29,742 nucleotides of DNA from UBA2421 sp964641895 (GTDB lineage Bacteria > Planctomycetota > Phycisphaerae > Tepidisphaerales > Tepidisphaeraceae), in NCBI GenBank assembly GCA_964641895.1, contig CAZXLA010000026.1, positions 1 to 29,742 on the forward strand, given 5' to 3'. Shown here piece by piece: positions 7,135 to 14,853 of this stretch. The notes beneath the pieces are model-generated. The model saw only the letters and a program-made list of their open reading frames with translations, was not told the origin of the DNA and ran no database searches. A program made the position numbers and the translations under genes. Numbering within the stretch: position 1 is the stretch's first letter; each line of letters opens with the position of its first letter.

Positions 7135-9570
7135 TCATTTCGTTCGCCAAAGAACGATCGCGCGCACCAACTCGACGGCACTTTCTGATGAATAGCCCAC
7201 GATGCCGTCCACCGCGTGGCCGACCAGGCCCGACGACAGGTCTTCGTTACTCACGACCGCAACAAGTCGGCCATTGATCGTGAGACCGCGCAGCCGCGGG
7301 AGCGTCGTCCGGGGGAGTTTGTCCATCGCGAATTTGCGATAGCTTACCTGCATCAACTTCGGCCCGCCGCCGGTGTAGATGGCGTGATCGAACGGCAATG
7401 GCTCGAGTTTGCCGGCGGGGTAGAGCGAGCGCAGCAGGTCTTCGATCGATGCCGCGGCGGTCGATGATCCTCCGGCGGCGTCGGCGAGGAGCAGGCCGCC
7501 GTGGTCGAGATACGTTCGCAGGCGTTGCACCTGCTCGTCGTACAACTTAAACGCGTCTGTTGACGTGATGTGCGCTACGCCCGCGTCGGCGGGCAGACGA
7601 ACGGGGTCGACGGCTTCCCACTGCAAATCAATCTGATCGCGATTGTGAAGGATATTGGCCAAGCGTTCCCACCCGGCGGGTTCGGGGTCGGCGTTGCCGT
7701 TGTGCAACAAGCGAGCGAGTTTGATCGCGCCGGTCGCGGCGACGGATTCATCGCGGTCGATCCACGCCTCATCGCCTTTGAACCTGGGGTTGGCGCGGTC
7801 GGTCATGTACAAGTGCAGGTTGCCGGCGAAACCGAAATGCGGCGCTTTGGCGGCCACGGTCGTGCCCGCGCCGCTCTGCCATCGCCAGCTCGTGTCCCCC
7901 TGCGGCAGCAGCACAATCAGTTCGCGCACGCCGTTGCTTAACGCGCGGGCGGTCATGGAGCGATCTTTGGCGGGGAAGTTCGCGGTGAAAAGCAGATGCT
8001 CCGGCGGCAGGTCGCGGAAGTCATATTTCGGGAACATCTGCTTGCCCATCCGCTCGATGCTTTTGGCGAAGACGTCGTCTTTGCCTTCGTTTACGCACAA
8101 CAGCACGCCGCCTTGCAGCACGAATTGGCGAATGTTGCGCAGGGCCTCCTCGGGCAATGAGATCGGCCGATCGCTGGCGAGGTAAAGAATCGGCGATTCG
8201 CGCAGTTCGGCGAGAGTGGAATTCAGCGTGACAATCTGCCAGTTGAGGTGCCGCTCGGTTTGTCGAGACAGCCACTTGGCCAACTGCGCCGCGTCGCGCG
8301 AGCGATTGTTCCAGCGGGCCGCGGGTCGCGACTCGGCCTGCGTGGTCGGGGCGCGGGAAAAATCCAGCTTTTGAAGCGCCACCGGCGCTCGCCCACGAGA
8401 GAGGAACAGCAAGGCGTACGCGGTGTTGACGTCCATCCACATGCCATCGGAACCGGGCCATCCGCCATCGGCTTCCTGGCGATCGAGGAGGTATTCGCAG
8501 CCTTCATCGAACCATTTGCTGTCGCCGAAACGAGTAAGCCCGCTGGCTTCGCCGACGCGTTCGTAGCCGAAGAGCATGTAGTAGATGTACGACCCGGAGA
8601 AATCATCTACTCCGCGGCGCCGCGCGCCGCGCAGGCGGGTTACGCCGTCGAGTCCGAAATCTTTGCCGGGGTTTTGCGAGACCGCGAAATAGTCCGCCAG
8701 CCATTTCACCCCGCGCGCCAGGTTCCGCTGGGCGGCGACGGGCCTGCTTAAATCTTTTTCGCTTTGCGCGTGAACATAATCATACGTGACATAAAGCGTC
8801 GCCAGCCCGGCGGCGGTCATGGAGCCGTAGGCGCCGGCGCCGGGTGTGTAGCCCCAGCCGCCGTCGTCGGCTTGCCCGTTGAGCCAGGCGCGTTCGACGG
8901 TTCGCCAATACGCGCCGGGAATTTCCTGACCGGAAGCGGCGGCGTACCACACCCCGAGCAGGCCGTATTGCGAATTGGAATAATCGCCCCCTACCCCGGC
9001 ATAATTGGCGGCGGCGGCGGTGTAGGAATACATCCCGGCCGAGTCGCCACGCCGAACGGCGGCCCCCAGCAACCAGCGGGTGTCGGCGTCGAGCTGGTTT
9101 TTTCGAATCGCCTCGGGCAGCAACGAAAAAAACGCCGCCCGCAGACCGATGCTGTATGTAAACTCCGTCTTGCTGCTGCGCAAATAGTCGATCGCCTTGC
9201 GCAGCGCCGGCGCTTGGTGCGATTCGCCGGCGTTGATCAGAGCCATGCAGACCAGCGATGTTCGGCCGACGTCGATGCGCGCGTCGGGTTTTTCGTCGCT
9301 CCAGGATCCGTCTTCCTTCTGCCGTTCGAGCAGAAACTTCACCCCGCGGTTGATGGAACTGTCGAGTAGCTTCGGCGCCGGCCCGGCGGCGGGGGAGAAT
9401 GAGCCGAAGAAGAAAAGGATCATGGTGGCAAATAGAATTGCCGGTGGGGCAGACATTCCTGTCTGCCACGGCGTTCCACGCCGTTGTTTCATCGGTATCG
9501 CATGGAGTGCGATGGCAGACAGGAATGTCTGCCCCACCCTCTGCATCATAAATCCAGTACGGAGCATCAT
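7135..9570 (-). CDS. DUF4159 protein with N-terminal terpene-cyclase-like repeats
   Basis: 811 aa in the longest frame. A secretion-type hydrophobic segment (MILFFFGSFSPAAG, from residue 50) is followed by alpha-toroid repeats like prenyltransferase/squalene cyclase proteins (about 70-400: FLLERQKEDGSW, YLLDRQEADGGWPG). After these come DUF4159-like regions (about 425-811) with ILYLASDRPISLPEE, FVLQGGVLLCVN, HITSTDAFKLYDEQ and YLDHGGLLLADAAGG. This combination is known in planctomycete genomes, but the function is unknown; it is probably exported. ATG at 9570 overlaps the uvrC stop (ATGA), suggesting coupling. However, residues about 12-43 are encoded by the miniature element at 9444-9537. 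ATG at 9423, just past the element, is the alternative start. Confidence 0.8.
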   Translation of the reverse strand: MMLRTGFMMQRVGQTFLSAIALHAIPMKQRRGTPWQTGMSAPPAILFATMILFFFGSFSPAAGPAPKLLDSSINRGVKFLLERQKEDGSWSDEKPDARIDVGRTSLVCMALINAGESHQAPALRKAIDYLRSSKTEFTYSIGLRAAFFSLLPEAIRKNQLDADTRWLLGAAVRRGDSAGMYSYTAAAANYAGVGGDYSNSQYGLLGVWYAAASGQEIPGAYWRTVERAWLNGQADDGGWGYTPGAGAYGSMTAAGLATLYVTYDYVHAQSEKDLSRPVAAQRNLARGVKWLADYFAVSQNPGKDFGLDGVTRLRGARRRGVDDFSGSYIYYMLFGYERVGEASGLTRFGDSKWFDEGCEYLLDRQEADGGWPGSDGMWMDVNTAYALLFLSRGRAPVALQKLDFSRAPTTQAESRPAARWNNRSRDAAQLAKWLSRQTERHLNWQIVTLNSTLAELRESPILYLASDRPISLPEEALRNIRQFVLQGGVLLCVNEGKDDVFAKSIERMGKQMFPKYDFRDLPPEHLLFTANFPAKDRSMTARALSNGVRELIVLLPQGDTSWRWQSGAGTTVAAKAPHFGFAGNLHLYMTDRANPRFKGDEAWIDRDESVAATGAIKLARLLHNGNADPEPAGWERLANILHNRDQIDLQWEAVDPVRLPADAGVAHITSTDAFKLYDEQVQRLRTYLDHGGLLLADAAGGSSTAAASIEDLLRSLYPAGKLEPLPFDHAIYTGGGPKLMQVSYRKFAMDKLPRTTLPRLRGLTINGRLVAVVSNEDLSSGLVGHAVDGIVGYSSESAVELVRAIVLWRTK
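9444..9537. mobile_element. Miniature inverted-repeat element, copy 2
   Basis: The 25-base arms 9444-9468 and 9513-9537 are perfectly complementary and nearly identical to copy 1 at 5848-5935. The inner 44 bases keep the TCGCA...TGCGA mini-stem of copy 1 and add another (GGCGT...ACGCC). The element is read in frame as the N-terminal region of the DUF4159 protein. Confidence 0.88.
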
Positions 9571-10979
9571 TCCCCCTGTGAGATACCGGTGTCGGTCGAT
9601 TGTTGCGGTTGGGGAGTCACTTTTTTCTTGCGGCCCGGCGCACGCCGGCCCTGCTTCACGTCTTCTTCCAACTGAGCCTTGCGCCGCAGGATGTGGTGGT
9701 AGTGCTGCGCGAAGCGGTGCGCCTCGTCGCGGACGTATTGCAGCAGCTTCAACCCCAGATGATTCCGCGGCAGGCGGATTGGTTCCGATCGGCCGAAGAC
9801 GTAAATCAGCTCTTCCTGCTTGGCCAGCGAGATGACCATCGGCGGTTTGACGTTCATGGTACGGAAGATGTCCATCGCCGCGTTCAGTTGCCCGATTCCC
9901 CCGTCGATCATGATCAGGTGCGGGAACAATTCATTGTTCGCCCCGGCCTCGCGATACCCGCGCTCCACCACTTCCTGGATCGACAGGAAATCGTTGTTCC
10001 CCTGCCCGTGCTTGATCTTGTAACGTCGATAACCGTCTTTGAACGGCATCCCGTCGATGAAGCAAACCTTGCTGCCGACCATTTCGCCGCCCTGCAAATG
10101 AGCGATATCGATCCCCTCAACAATTTGCGGCGGTTCAACCAGGCCCAGCGCGTCCTGCAATTTCGCCAGCCCGTCGGCGGGGTTGTTCACGAACGCCTCG
10201 GGCTGCCAGAATTCCTGTTCTCCCTTGCGCGCCCGTGCGCCCAGACCCTGCAGCGCGCGAATTTCATCGCGAAGCCGCGCGGCCGATTCGAACTGGAGAC
10301 GGGTCGCCGCCGTCGTCATTTCGTGATGCATTTGCTTCAAAACGGTCTTCTTATCCCCGTCGAGAAACCGGGTGAGACGGGCGATGTCTTCCCGATATTC
10401 CTGCTTGGCGATCTTATCGGCGCACGGCGCGGTGCACTGCTTGATTGCATACAGCAGACACGGCCGGAAGAACCGTCGTTTGGGGTCTTCTTCCAGAATC
10501 TCAAGATGACAGGTGCGGAATTTAAAGGCCCGCTGAAGCAACTGCACCGCCTCGCGAAGCTGGTAAACGCTGGTAAAAGGGCCGTAGAGCTTGACCCCTT
10601 TAGACTTGGGTTGTCGCGTGACATACACGCCGGGGAAAGCGTCGTTGGTGGTAACCATCAAATAAGGAAAGGTCTTGTCGTCCATCAGCCGGGCATTAAA
10701 TTTGGGCTGGATGTCTTTGATCAGGCGGTTTTCTGAAAGAAGGGCTTCGACTTCGCTGTCGCAGTCGATCACATCAAAATCGACGATGTGATCGAGCATC
10801 GGCGCTTTTTTGAACTCCAGCCGGGTCGAGGCCTGGAAATAGCTGCTCACGCGGTCTCGGAGGGATGACGCTTTGCCCACATAGATCACCCGGCCTTTGT
10901 CATCCTTCATCAGGTAGACACCGGGCGTTTTGGGCAGCGACTTGGCTTTGTCGGCGAGGTTCTTGATGCGGTCATGCAT
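9567..10979 (-). CDS. uvrC: Excinuclease ABC subunit C, short form without HhH domain
   Basis: About 470 aa. It makes the dual incisions in nucleotide excision repair with UvrA/UvrB. Seen: the GIY-YIG nuclease (KTPGVYLMKDDKGRVIYVGK, near the N-terminus), a UVR motif (MTTAATRLQFESAARLRDEI, mid-protein) and the RNase H-like nuclease with GIDIAHLQGGE, LIMIDGGIGQLNAA and YVRDEAHRFAQHY, which keep the family Asp/Asp/His residues. The protein stops about 35 residues after the last motif in a Lys/Arg-rich tail. It therefore lacks the C-terminal tandem helix-hairpin-helix of the ~600-aa enzymes. ATG at 10979 is preferred over TTG at 10997. The stop overlaps the start of the DUF4159 frame. The short form may be normal for the lineage. 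Confidence 0.93.
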   Translation of the reverse strand: MHDRIKNLADKAKSLPKTPGVYLMKDDKGRVIYVGKASSLRDRVSSYFQASTRLEFKKAPMLDHIVDFDVIDCDSEVEALLSENRLIKDIQPKFNARLMDDKTFPYLMVTTNDAFPGVYVTRQPKSKGVKLYGPFTSVYQLREAVQLLQRAFKFRTCHLEILEEDPKRRFFRPCLLYAIKQCTAPCADKIAKQEYREDIARLTRFLDGDKKTVLKQMHHEMTTAATRLQFESAARLRDEIRALQGLGARARKGEQEFWQPEAFVNNPADGLAKLQDALGLVEPPQIVEGIDIAHLQGGEMVGSKVCFIDGMPFKDGYRRYKIKHGQGNNDFLSIQEVVERGYREAGANNELFPHLIMIDGGIGQLNAAMDIFRTMNVKPPMVISLAKQEELIYVFGRSEPIRLPRNHLGLKLLQYVRDEAHRFAQHYHHILRRKAQLEEDVKQGRRAPGRKKKVTPQPQQSTDTGISQGE

Positions 10980-11067
10980 GGAGTGCGTTGGGTACAAGCC
11001 TTATTGTTGGCCGCTGGCGGCGTGTTGCCAAGTTCGCTAAAAATCTGTTCAACGACGTTTAACCGGT

Positions 11068-11073
11068 TATACT
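11068..11073 (+). promoter_or_regulatory. Possible -10 element (TATACT) for the esterase operon
   Basis: TATACT lies 40 bases before the esterase ATG in the divergent uvrC/esterase spacer, in a locally AT-richer stretch. The matching -35 (CTGTTC, 17 bases upstream) is weak. An AAGG-type ribosome site (AGGAAGCAGAAGG) follows nearer the ATG. Confidence 0.3.
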
Positions 11074-11113
11074 CGTTTCCGGGGCGGTGGATTAGGAAGC
11101 AGAAGGCACACTT

Positions 11114-12409
11114 ATGCGTTACATCATTTGGCCGTTGGTGTTGGTGGCGATTGCAATTTCCGGTTTCGGAGGGTGGTATCTGGCACAGACCGATGCCAAC
11201 AGCGCCGATAAAGCGCGTACCGATGCCGACACCTACGTGCAGTGGGCCAGAAATCTGAAGATGGTGCCCGTGAAGTTCGTCATCAGCGCGCCCGCCGAGA
11301 CGCCCAAGGACCAGACGCTGTACCTTTCCGGCTCCGCGCCCTCTCTGAGAGCCTGGGCCGCCGACGGCGTGCCTCTGCAGCGGCAATCCGACGGCACCTA
11401 CGTCGCTTCGTTGGACGGCGAACAGGCGCTGCTGACCGGTCTTCAGCACGAGTTTAAGGTGACGCGCGGCAACTGGGCGACGGTGGAAACCGGCGACAAA
11501 GGCCAGGAACGCGACAACCACACGTTCACCATCGAACCGGAAAAGGAAGACGCCGTCGTCGAAGTGAAGGTGCTGAGCTGGCGCGACGCGGGCAAGAATA
11601 TTCCGGGCAAGTCGACGCGCACCGGAAACATCATCGTGCAGCGCAAGTTCCACTCCGAGGAATTGAAGAACGACCGCGATATTCTCGTCTACCTTCCGCC
11701 CGGTTATGAAGACGCCGCCAACAAAGACACGCGCTATCCCGTTCTTTATATGCACGACGGCCAGAACCTCATGGACGCCGACACGTCGTTCAAAGGCATC
11801 GAATGGCAGGTGGATGAAACCGCCGAGCGGCTTATTAAAGAAGGCAAAATTCGCCCGGCAATCATTGTCGGTGTTTACAACGCCGAAACCCGCACGACCG
11901 AGTTCACTCCCGACACCATGGGCTCGGCCGATGCGCCGGGCCGGGCGTCGGCCTATGCCAAGCTGGTCATGGAGCAAATCAAGCCGATGATCGACGGCAT
12001 GTATCGCACGCAGCCCGAGCCGGCGAATACGTACATCGCCGGTTCGTCACTGGGCGGGATGGTCACGCTGACCATGCTCAAAGCCATGCCCGACAAATTC
12101 GCCGGCGCCGCGCTGCTCACCCCGTGGATGCAGTTGAATGATAAGCCGATTTCGGCGGCGCTGGGCGACGACGTTTCGTTTCTCAAGGGCAAGAAACTCT
12201 GGATCGATACGTCCGACAAACCCGGCGACAACTACCCGCCGGGCAAAGACCCCGTCGCTGATACAAAGGCTTTCATTGCCAAACTGACCGCCGGAGGGTT
12301 GGTCGCCGACAAAGATTTTGTGTTCAAAGAGTTCCCCGGCGACGAGCACAACGAGCCGGCCTGGCAAAAGCGTTTTGATCAGGTCTTGATCTACTTGTTG
12401 GGAAAATGA
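11114..12409 (+). CDS. Putative exported or membrane-anchored esterase (alpha/beta hydrolase)
   Basis: 431 aa. Residues 1-24 form an N-terminal membrane or signal segment (RYIIWPLVLVAIAISGFGG). Residues 50-145 form a beta-rich region like a carbohydrate/starch-binding module (LYLSGSAPSLRAW...FKVTRGNWATVE). Residues 170-431 are an esterase-D-like hydrolase: RDILVYLPPGYED, YPVLYMHDGQNLMD, and the nucleophile elbow G-S-S-L-G-G at 310-315 (Ser312). The likely catalytic His is H412 in GDEHNEPAW. The substrate is unknown; related enzymes cleave sugar acyl esters or ferric siderophore esters. The stop overlaps the next start (ATGA at 12406-12409), so expression with the Uma2 gene is probably coupled. 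Confidence 0.88.
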   Translation: MRYIIWPLVLVAIAISGFGGWYLAQTDANSADKARTDADTYVQWARNLKMVPVKFVISAPAETPKDQTLYLSGSAPSLRAWAADGVPLQRQSDGTYVASLDGEQALLTGLQHEFKVTRGNWATVETGDKGQERDNHTFTIEPEKEDAVVEVKVLSWRDAGKNIPGKSTRTGNIIVQRKFHSEELKNDRDILVYLPPGYEDAANKDTRYPVLYMHDGQNLMDADTSFKGIEWQVDETAERLIKEGKIRPAIIVGVYNAETRTTEFTPDTMGSADAPGRASAYAKLVMEQIKPMIDGMYRTQPEPANTYIAGSSLGGMVTLTMLKAMPDKFAGAALLTPWMQLNDKPISAALGDDVSFLKGKKLWIDTSDKPGDNYPPGKDPVADTKAFIAKLTAGGLVADKDFVFKEFPGDEHNEPAWQKRFDQVLIYLLGK

Positions 12410-13062
12410 GTCTTCTCACACCGACACAACCTCGAAGCGCCCATCCCGGCGACGGCCGCATCGTGCTTGAAAACGTAAGCTGGGATTATTACCTGCGCAC
12501 GATTGCAGAGTTCGAGAATTCCCACGTCCGCGTCAACTATTTCCGCGGGAGGATGGAGCTATTCATGCCCGGTGTAAAGCACGAGCGCATTAAAAAGGCC
12601 ATTGCGCGGTTGCTTGAGACCTATTCGCTGGAGCAAAATATCCGCATCAGCGGCCTGGGTTCGGTAACTTGTCATCGGGATGACGTTCGCGCGGGCCTCG
12701 AACCCGACGAATGCTTTTACATTACCACTGCACTTCCACCGTTGTCCCCGCACACGCTTGAAATAACTGCCGAAAATCGTCCCGACCTGGCCATCGAGGT
12801 CGATGTGTTCAGCAGCTCCGTCTCGCGTGAATCTATTTATGCCACATTCGGCGTTCCGGAAATTTGGCGATACGACGGGCAACAGGTTTGTCCGAACGTG
12901 CGTCGCTCCGACGGGACTTATGAGTTGAGCGTATCAAGCCCTCAGCTTCCCGGCCTGGACATGGCGGTGTTCAGCGATTTTGTGAATCAGGCGATCACCG
13001 GAGATTCGTTCGATGCAGCCGTGGCGTTCAAGCGTTGGTTGCATTCACAAAATAAAGCCTGA
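12406..13062 (+). CDS. Uma2 family (DUF820) putative restriction-like endonuclease
   Basis: 218 aa with a PD-(D/E)xK nuclease-type fold. Family features seen: YFRGRMELFMPGVKHERIKK (the Glu and His near the N-terminus), GLEPDECFYI, RPDLAIEVDVFSSS with the core Asp and Glu-x-Asp, and the ending motif IYATFGVPEIWRYDG. Uma2 proteins are numerous in cyanobacteria and planctomycetes; their real role is unclear. The ATG overlaps the esterase stop, and its own stop shares a base with the hisA ATG (TGATG at 13060-13064). It thus sits within a translationally overlapping trio. Confidence 0.92.
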   Translation: MSLLTPTQPRSAHPGDGRIVLENVSWDYYLRTIAEFENSHVRVNYFRGRMELFMPGVKHERIKKAIARLLETYSLEQNIRISGLGSVTCHRDDVRAGLEPDECFYITTALPPLSPHTLEITAENRPDLAIEVDVFSSSVSRESIYATFGVPEIWRYDGQQVCPNVRRSDGTYELSVSSPQLPGLDMAVFSDFVNQAITGDSFDAAVAFKRWLHSQNKA

Positions 13063-13787
13063 TGTTCGTCATCCCCAGCATTGATCTGCGTCATGGCAAA
13101 GTCGTCCGTCTGCGGCAGGGGGATTACGCCGATCAATTGAATTACGACGTAGACCCGCTCGCCACCGCCGGCGCGTTTGTCGCTGCCGGGGCGAAGCATG
13201 TGCATATCGTTGATCTGGACGGCGCTAAAGAAGGCCGGCCGGTGCAGATTGACCTGATCCGAAAAGTCATCCAATCAACAAAGGCGCAAGTGCAAGTAGG
13301 CGGGGGAATTCGCAGCGACGCCGACGTGGCCGCCATGCTCGACGCCGGCGCCGCCCGCGTGGTTATCGGAACGCGCGCCGTCCAGGATTTGCCCTGGCTC
13401 GCGCAACTGCTCGAATCGCCAAAGTTTACCGGCAAAGTTGTTCTAGCGCTGGATGCGCGGGACGGCATAGTCGCCACGCACGGGTGGCTCAGCTCCTCGG
13501 GCCAGCAAGCCGTCGATATCGCCAAACTGGCGAACCATTGGCCGCTGGCCGGCATTCTTTACACCGATGTGGCCAAGGACGGCATGATGTCCGGCCCGAA
13601 CTACCCGCAGACGAGCAAACTCGTCGAAGCCACCCACCTGCCGATTATCGCATCCGGCGGAGTGGGCAATTTGCAGCACATCGAACAGGTGAAAGCCACC
13701 GGCTGCTGGGGCGTGATCGTCGGACGCAGCCTTTACGAAGGCACTGTAAACCTCGCCGAAGCGATTGGCGCGGCGGAACGCGCGTAA
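13062..13787 (+). CDS. hisA: Phosphoribosylformimino-AICAR-P isomerase (histidine synthesis)
   Basis: 241 aa, the usual HisA length. It isomerises ProFAR to PRFAR, the fourth step of histidine synthesis, as a cytosolic TIM barrel. The N-terminal catalytic Asp is D8 in IPSIDLRHGKVVRL, and the second is D131 in VVLALDARDG. Phosphate-binding loops are QVQVGGGIRS (78-86) and IIASGGVGNLQHIEQV near the C-terminus; LYTDVAKDGMMSGPN (167-180) is also typical. HisA rather than HisF is indicated by the IPSIDLRHGKVVRL start. No other his gene lies in the window, and the upstream partners (Uma2, esterase) are unrelated to the pathway. Confidence 0.96.
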   Translation: MFVIPSIDLRHGKVVRLRQGDYADQLNYDVDPLATAGAFVAAGAKHVHIVDLDGAKEGRPVQIDLIRKVIQSTKAQVQVGGGIRSDADVAAMLDAGAARVVIGTRAVQDLPWLAQLLESPKFTGKVVLALDARDGIVATHGWLSSSGQQAVDIAKLANHWPLAGILYTDVAKDGMMSGPNYPQTSKLVEATHLPIIASGGVGNLQHIEQVKATGCWGVIVGRSLYEGTVNLAEAIGAAERA

Positions 13788-13833
13788 GTATTTTCTTCAG
13801 AACGAGTTGCGGCCAAGAATTACCGGTTTTTGC

Positions 13834-13861
13834 TTGCGATTTGTTCGCGAGTCAGTACTGT
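13834..13861 (+). promoter_or_regulatory. Possible promoter for the prepilin-like gene
   Basis: TTGCGA (13834-13839), a 16-base spacer and TACTGT (13856-13861) lie 33 bases before the ATG at 13895. GGAG at 13884-13887 with 7-base spacing is a good ribosome site. Confidence 0.4.
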
Positions 13862-13894
13862 TAATCGGTTCGCATCTCTATTTGGAGTCAGTGC

Positions 13895-14836
13895 ATGGTC
13901 CCACCGGCACGAACGCCTCGCGGTTTTACGCTCGTCGAGTTACTGGTGGTCATCGGGATTATTACGGTCCTGGTGGGCATTCTGCTCCCCGCCGTCACCG
14001 CCGCCAAACGGCAGGCGGAGGTGGTCAAATGCGGATCGAACCTTCGTCAGATCGCTTCGGCTTGCCTGTTGCGCGTGATGGACTCGAAGGGTTTCATGCC
14101 GCTCGGCGGCGAAATCACCATCGGCGCGACCGGTGGAATTCCTGAAGGGCTTAACGACTCCACCCGCACCCGGTACACCTATGCGTACGCCCCACAGATC
14201 AACGTCCCCATGATCGTTCCCTTGCCGGCGGCGATCGCGCCTTATCTGGGCTACAAAGACCTGCCGTTCGAAAACTGGGATTTGCTCGATCAGGCGCTCA
14301 ACGAGAAAACGCGCGTGTGGCAGTTGTTTATGTGCCCTTCGACCGGTTCGTTCCAGTACGATAAGCGATTCACCAACAGCACCGACACGACGCCCATCAA
14401 CCAGGGAACGATGATGTCGGTTCGGCGGATCAACACGCCGCTGGCGGCCTGGTCGACCAATTCTGATTATGGGTTGAACGAGGGCTTCCTGGGTTACAAC
14501 CTGATCCTGCCGAACAAGGATCGCCGGCTGGGCGGCAATATGTCGAAACTATCAAACCCCGCCGAAACGATTTTGTTTACCGACGCCAACCGCCGGTCGT
14601 ATGGGGCGTATTCGTGGATGCCCGACGGTTGGCTCTGCTGGACGCCGTCGAACAACAGTCGAGGCCGCGTAACCCTGGCCGACGCGCTGGCCAACAACGG
14701 CCGCGGGGCAGACGCTTCGATGTTCGACCGGCGCCGCCACAAAAACAAACTTAATATCGTGTTTGTGGACGGGCACGTCGAGCTTGTTCGAATTGAAAGC
14801 AACGCGCTGTCCCGCTGCAACATCCTGCCCAAGTAA
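13895..14836 (+). CDS. Type II prepilin-like protein with N-methylation motif
   Basis: 313 aa. A short leader ends in RGFTLVELLVVIGIITVLVG (residues 6-25): the prepilin peptidase site with Gly before FTLVE, followed by a membrane helix. The rest is a large extracytoplasmic domain ending in HKNKLNIVFVDGHVELVR, the H-x(n)-DG signature of planctomycete/verrucomicrobial pseudopilin-like proteins. Such genomes carry many paralogues, and their function is not established. GGAG at 13884 sets the start. The gene is separate from hisA by 107 bases with its own candidate promoter. Confidence 0.93.
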   Translation: MVPPARTPRGFTLVELLVVIGIITVLVGILLPAVTAAKRQAEVVKCGSNLRQIASACLLRVMDSKGFMPLGGEITIGATGGIPEGLNDSTRTRYTYAYAPQINVPMIVPLPAAIAPYLGYKDLPFENWDLLDQALNEKTRVWQLFMCPSTGSFQYDKRFTNSTDTTPINQGTMMSVRRINTPLAAWSTNSDYGLNEGFLGYNLILPNKDRRLGGNMSKLSNPAETILFTDANRRSYGAYSWMPDGWLCWTPSNNSRGRVTLADALANNGRGADASMFDRRRHKNKLNIVFVDGHVELVRIESNALSRCNILPK

Positions 14837-14853
14837 TCGGATCGGTCGCGCGA

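Noticed and set aside
9600..10736. A 378-codon + strand frame opposite uvrC
   Set aside because: It is antisense to a gene with full UvrC motifs and has no own family features or ribosome site.
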